Source of the DNA: JAVXGM01 sp036657395
GTDB lineage: Bacteria > Bacillota > Clostridia > Peptostreptococcales > Anaerovoracaceae
Length of the DNA: 35,653 nucleotides
Direction: 5' to 3'
NCBI GenBank assembly: GCA_036657395.1
Contig: JAVXGM010000015.1
Coordinates: 1 to 35,653, forward strand
In this document: in pieces, positions 33,311 through 35,653 of the stretch
Layout: every line of letters begins with the position of its first letter
How positions within the stretch are numbered: the first letter of the stretch is position 1
The notes under the pieces: generated by a model
What the model was told of the DNA's origin: nothing
The model's database searches: none
Seen by the model: only the letters and a program-made list of their open reading frames with translations
Translations under genes and position numbers: made by a program

Positions 33311-33823
33311 TTGAAAGGACTAATTAAAGACATAATAATAGCAGCTATAATCGTAATAGCAGTCACCACATTAATAAAGCCGACTCTAGTAAAGGAGAGC
33401 TCCATGGAGCCCACTTTATATGAAAACAATTATTTGTTAGTGAGCAAGCAAGCTTATAGATTTGGTGAAGAGAAGCGAGGAGACATTATCGTATTTAAGT
33501 CACATATAAATAAAGATGACGGTAATGGCAAAAAGCTTCTTATTAAAAGAATTATCGGCCTTTCCGGTGATGTGATTACTATTAAAAACAACAAAGTTTA
33601 CATAAACGGCAACCTTACTGATGAAGCTTATACTTTGGAGGGGATAACTCCAGGAGAGGTTTCAAATCTTACCGTACCAGAGGGGGAGCTCTTTGTAATG
33701 GGTGATAACAGAAGTGTTAGCATAGACAGCCGGTCAGAAGAAGTGGGTTGCGTAAATAAAGATGACGTCATGGGAAAGGCCATTGTTAGGCTTTATCCTT
33801 TCGATAAAATAACCCGACTTTAG
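33311..33823 (+). CDS. lepB: Signal peptidase I (S26 family)
   Basis: A 170-residue type I signal peptidase of the short Gram-positive (SipS) form, with one N-terminal transmembrane helix (about residues 4-22). The catalytic Ser31 is in ESSMEPTL and the general-base Lys79 in LLIKRIIGLSGD. The conserved box D/E stretch MGDNRSVSIDSR follows. I chose TTG 33311 because AAGGAG (33298-33303) lies seven bases upstream; the longer frame from TTG 33269 has no RBS and adds a polar extension. It is followed 56 bases later by a second S26 gene. Confidence 0.92.
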   Translation: MKGLIKDIIIAAIIVIAVTTLIKPTLVKESSMEPTLYENNYLLVSKQAYRFGEEKRGDIIVFKSHINKDDGNGKKLLIKRIIGLSGDVITIKNNKVYINGNLTDEAYTLEGITPGEVSNLTVPEGELFVMGDNRSVSIDSRSEEVGCVNKDDVMGKAIVRLYPFDKITRL

Positions 33824-33879
33824 TTTCTAAGGAATTTCCACAAAATACATAAATTAAAATGAGATGGGTGGGAATTTAA

Positions 33880-34365
33880 ATGAGTAAAAAGATGATTTTA
33901 TTTATAACCATGGCGCTACTTGGTGTTATGTTGGCTATAGGTGTATCAGGAATTTTTCGTGTGCTTAAGGTACAAGGCGATTCCATGGCTCCGGTACTAG
34001 ATGATGGTGATTTTGCACTAATCAACAAAGTTGCTTACCTAGATGATCTTCCTAAAGAGGGAGACATTGTTGCATTTAGCTGTAATGTTTACAGTGAAGA
34101 TGGAGAAGGCAGCACCCTGGCTAAGCGGGTGGTGGCTGTAGGTGGAGATACAGTGGAAATCAAGGATGGAGACTTATACCTTAATGGAAAGGTTTTTAAC
34201 AAGTATTCCACAGAGGCAACCGATTTGGAGCCTTTAGAAAAAATGACCATAGAAACAGGCAAGGTTTTTGTACTCAGCGATCACAGGACAGCTATTATGG
34301 ATAGCCGAAATGATGGGGTAGGCCAGTTGCCAGTTGAAGAAATTATGGGGAAAGTTTTAAAATAA
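33880..34365 (+). CDS. Second S26-family signal peptidase-like protein
   Basis: A 161-residue protein with one N-terminal membrane helix (residues 5-25), the serine box QGDSMAPVL (Ser35) and a lysine in the right place (LAKRVVAVGGD, Lys82), so the catalytic dyad is intact. The box E region reads LSDHRTAIMDSRNDG instead of the usual GDNR.S.DSR, a departure that may alter specificity. It lies just before smpB (11-base gap), with GGTGGG as RBS. It is probably an active paralogue of the upstream peptidase with a separate substrate set (inference). Confidence 0.85.
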   Translation: MSKKMILFITMALLGVMLAIGVSGIFRVLKVQGDSMAPVLDDGDFALINKVAYLDDLPKEGDIVAFSCNVYSEDGEGSTLAKRVVAVGGDTVEIKDGDLYLNGKVFNKYSTEATDLEPLEKMTIETGKVFVLSDHRTAIMDSRNDGVGQLPVEEIMGKVLK

Positions 34366-34376
34366 TTGGGAAGAGA

Positions 34377-34829
34377 ATGAGTGAAAAACAGATAGTAGCA
34401 AATAACAAGAAAGCAAGGCATGATTATTTTATTGAAGAAACCTATGAAGCTGGAATAGTGCTTACAGGTACTGAGATAAAGTCGATTCGCCAGGGCAAAG
34501 TGAATATAAAAGAGAGCTATGCAAGGATTGAAGACGGTGAAATGATGGTTTATGGGATGCATATTAATCCTTATGATCATGGAAACCGATTTAATGTTGA
34601 TCCACTTCGTCCTCGAAAGCTACTTCTCCACAAGAGGGAGATTAGAAAGCTAATTGGGTACATAACATTAAAAGGTTTGACGATTGTACCCTTGAAGATG
34701 TATATTAATAAAAGAGGTATGGCTAAGCTGGAAATCGCTGTGGCCCGAGGAAAGAAGGATTACGATAAGCGTAACACAATTGCAAAGAGAGATGCAGACA
34801 GAAGGATGCAACAAGCTCTTAGGAAGTAA
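34377..34829 (+). CDS. smpB: SsrA-binding protein SmpB
   Basis: A 150-residue RNA-binding protein that partners tmRNA in trans-translation. It shows NKKARHDYFIEETYEAGIVL (split), TGTEIKSIRQGKVNIKESYA (split), RKLLLHKREI and the basic C-terminal tail KKDYDKRNTIAKRDADRRM that enters the mRNA channel. Length is normal. GGGAAGAG serves as RBS. Its RNA partner, ssrA, is 380 bases downstream on the same strand, an arrangement common in Firmicutes. Confidence 0.97.
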   Translation: MSEKQIVANNKKARHDYFIEETYEAGIVLTGTEIKSIRQGKVNIKESYARIEDGEMMVYGMHINPYDHGNRFNVDPLRPRKLLLHKREIRKLIGYITLKGLTIVPLKMYINKRGMAKLEIAVARGKKDYDKRNTIAKRDADRRMQQALRK

Positions 34830-34841
34830 TGGGGTAAACTA

Positions 34842-35135
34842 ATGCAAGATTTTTTAAACAAATCAGTAGAAGTAGCAAAGAAAACAGCAAATATGGCAGC
34901 CAATAAGGCCGGCGAAATGGTTGAGATTGGCAAGCTTAAGGCTAATATTAGCAGCGAGAAGTCTGACATTGCAGGCTTGCAAAAGCGTATTGGCAAATAC
35001 TGTTATGATAAATATCTGGCTGGACAAGAGTTTGATTTAGCTGTTTCTGAATTTTGTAGTGCAATCAGTGAACATGAAGCAACAATTGACGGGTACGAGG
35101 AAAAGATTAAAGAAGCAAAGGAAAGAGACGATTAG
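34842..35135 (+). CDS. Small coiled-coil protein of unknown function
   Basis: A 97-residue, mostly helical protein lying between smpB and ssrA. It opens with an Ala/Lys-rich amphipathic helix (MQDFLNKSVEVAKKTANMAANKAGEMVEIGK, split into segments) and continues with heptad-like Lys/Ile/Leu spacing, two Cys (at CYDKYL and FCSAI) and an acidic tail. Such an N-terminal helix precedes zinc ribbons in some clostridial proteins, but no CxxC is present here. It starts 12 bases after smpB and is probably co-transcribed. No function is recognised. Confidence 0.75.
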   Translation: MQDFLNKSVEVAKKTANMAANKAGEMVEIGKLKANISSEKSDIAGLQKRIGKYCYDKYLAGQEFDLAVSEFCSAISEHEATIDGYEEKIKEAKERDD

Positions 35136-35140
35136 ATTAG

Positions 35141-35168
35141 TTTAAAACATTACCATCTGTGGTATAAT
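35141..35168 (+). promoter_or_regulatory. Promoter of ssrA (tmRNA)
   Basis: TATAAT at 35163-35168 lies about 42 bases before the mature tmRNA 5' end, with a weak TTTAAA 16 bases upstream. The 5' leader (about 35175-35209) is expected to be removed by RNase P, and contains an imperfect hairpin (35183-35203). Confidence 0.6.
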
Positions 35169-35209
35169 CAATATAGTGGAGGTGAGAAAGATCATCTTAC
35201 ACTAATTAT

Positions 35210-35569
35210 GGGGACGTATTGGTTTCGACGGGGGTGTAGAAGCAAGATAAGCGAGTCGTAGTTTGCTCAGACTACGTTAAAAAGGGCACGTTAAATATAA
35301 ACGCTAAAAATACAAATAACAATTTCGCACTAGCAGCGTAAGCTGCGCGAACGTCAGACCAGGTTCACCTGTAGGTCTGGACCCTGGCGTCAAATATACA
35401 GGAAAACTCTATGTAAGCTCCTGGTAGCATAGGGGAACAACAGGATAGCTGAACTAAAAGCCTGCTTTTGGGCGTTTGGGAATGCGAAACTTTAAATCAA
35501 AAGCTATACTCGAAGAAACTCTTGTGGAAATGCTTTCGGACGCGAGTTCGAGTCTCGCCGTCTCCACCA
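35210..35569 (+). ncRNA. ssrA: Transfer-messenger RNA (tmRNA)
   Basis: tmRNA rescues stalled ribosomes with SmpB and tags the product for degradation. The tRNA-like ends pair (GGGGACG at 35210-35216 with CGTCTCC before ACCA at 35566-35569, one G-U), and the 3' CCA is encoded. The T-arm sequence GCGAGTTCGAGTCTCGC is clear. The tag frame is 35303-35341: resume codon GCT, then AAA AAT ACA AAT AAC AAT TTC GCA CTA GCA GCG TAA, giving AKNTNNNFALAA. The 360-base length is normal for the undivided form. Confidence 0.96.
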
Positions 35570-35570
35570 T

Positions 35571-35601
35571 AAGAACGTTGAAACTTCAACGTTCTTTTTT
35601 T
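35571..35601 (+). terminator. Rho-independent terminator of ssrA
   Basis: A perfect 12-bp stem (35571-35582 with 35585-35596) with an AC loop is followed by a T run to 35601. It starts one base after the tmRNA CCA end. Confidence 0.93.
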
Positions 35602-35605
35602 GTTT

Positions 35606-35653
35606 GTGCGCCTGGCGGCGCACGTTTCTAACCGGTGCAAGTCCGGAATCCGC
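35606..35653 (+). mobile_element. Putative group II intron (class C-like), 5' end, cut by window
   Basis: From 35606 the sequence begins GTGCGCCTGGCGGCGCAC, then GTTTCTA, then CCGGTGCAAGTCCGG (35632-35646). This order and composition match the start of domain I of bacterial group II introns (GUGYGCC...GGC...UCUA...GGUGaaAGUCC). It starts 4 bases past the T run of the ssrA terminator, the preferred insertion site of class C introns. The reverse-transcriptase gene and 3' end would lie beyond the window. The G-rich C-to-G shift from the AT-rich flank supports a boundary. A cobalamin riboswitch has a similar CCGGTG..TCCGG piece but not the GTGCG start. Confidence 0.65.

Noticed and set aside
35611..35653. 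Cobalamin riboswitch suggested by CCGGTGCAAGTCCGG
   Set aside because: The piece resembles the riboswitch core, but the preceding GTGCGCCTGGCGGCGCAC and TTCTA and the position just after the ssrA terminator fit a group II intron start better. Sequence beyond the window would settle it.
35571..35653. A prophage or island attachment site at ssrA
   Set aside because: ssrA is a common integration site, but the tmRNA 3' end is intact, followed by its own terminator, and no integrase or repeated att sequence is visible in the window.
1..35653. CRISPR array, tRNA or rRNA genes, insertion sequences
   Set aside because: No regularly spaced repeats, no tRNA cloverleaf outside tmRNA, no rRNA segments and no transposase frames were seen on reading.

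Overview
The window is a dense stretch of a low-GC Gram-positive anaerobe, most likely a member of Clostridia. An amino-acid-fermenting lineage near Peptostreptococcales/Anaerovoracaceae is possible, but that placement is inference. Supporting signs are strong GGAGG ribosome binding sites, TTGACA/TATAAT promoters, TTG starts with good RBSs, a Bacillus-type LexA box, a complete NiFe-hydrogenase maturation operon, a citrate synthase standing alone, and amino-acid transporters. No rRNA, tRNA, CRISPR array, phage gene or transposase was seen.

Layout. 61-1846 (minus): a sodium:neurotransmitter-symporter-type amino-acid transporter with a translationally coupled 53-residue MetS-like small subunit. 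1904-8193 (plus): hypA-hypB-hypF-(YbaK-like)-hypC-hypD-hypE, tightly packed, with no hydrogenase structural gene in view. 8245-10259: a DeoR-family regulator followed by gap. 10322-13494: a GntR regulator divergent from a dimethylargininase, then an ArcD-like antiporter, which looks like a methylarginine/arginine use module. 13577-14130: an unrecognised P-loop protein behind a promoter and a palindrome. 14172-16498: an overlapping run of DMT transporter, Nudix (CoA-pyrophosphatase type) and omega-amidase-like genes, followed by an orphan BMP lipoprotein. 17698-22336 (minus): citrate synthase, a MATE transporter fused to an RsbW-like HATPase domain, and a PaaK-like adenylate-forming enzyme.

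22463-29760 (plus): a LexA-boxed uvrB-uvrA pair, then a DMT transporter overlapping nicotinate phosphoribosyltransferase. 29795-30721 (minus): class II fructose-bisphosphate aldolase. 30821-32145: three small genes (two unrecognised and divergent, one a MltG/YceG-like membrane protein without a catalytic domain). 32234-35601: RluC/RluD-type pseudouridine synthase, two tandem S26 signal peptidases, smpB, a small helical protein and the tmRNA gene ssrA with its terminator. Immediately after that terminator, at 35606, the sequence looks like the 5' end of a group II intron (class C-like), cut by the window end.

Most of the window is housekeeping. The parts most likely to repay attention are the MATE-HATPase/ligase pair, the dimethylargininase module, the YbaK-like gene inside the hyp operon, and the putative group IIC intron beside ssrA. 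All family names are by recognition of motifs in the translated sequence; no database search was run.
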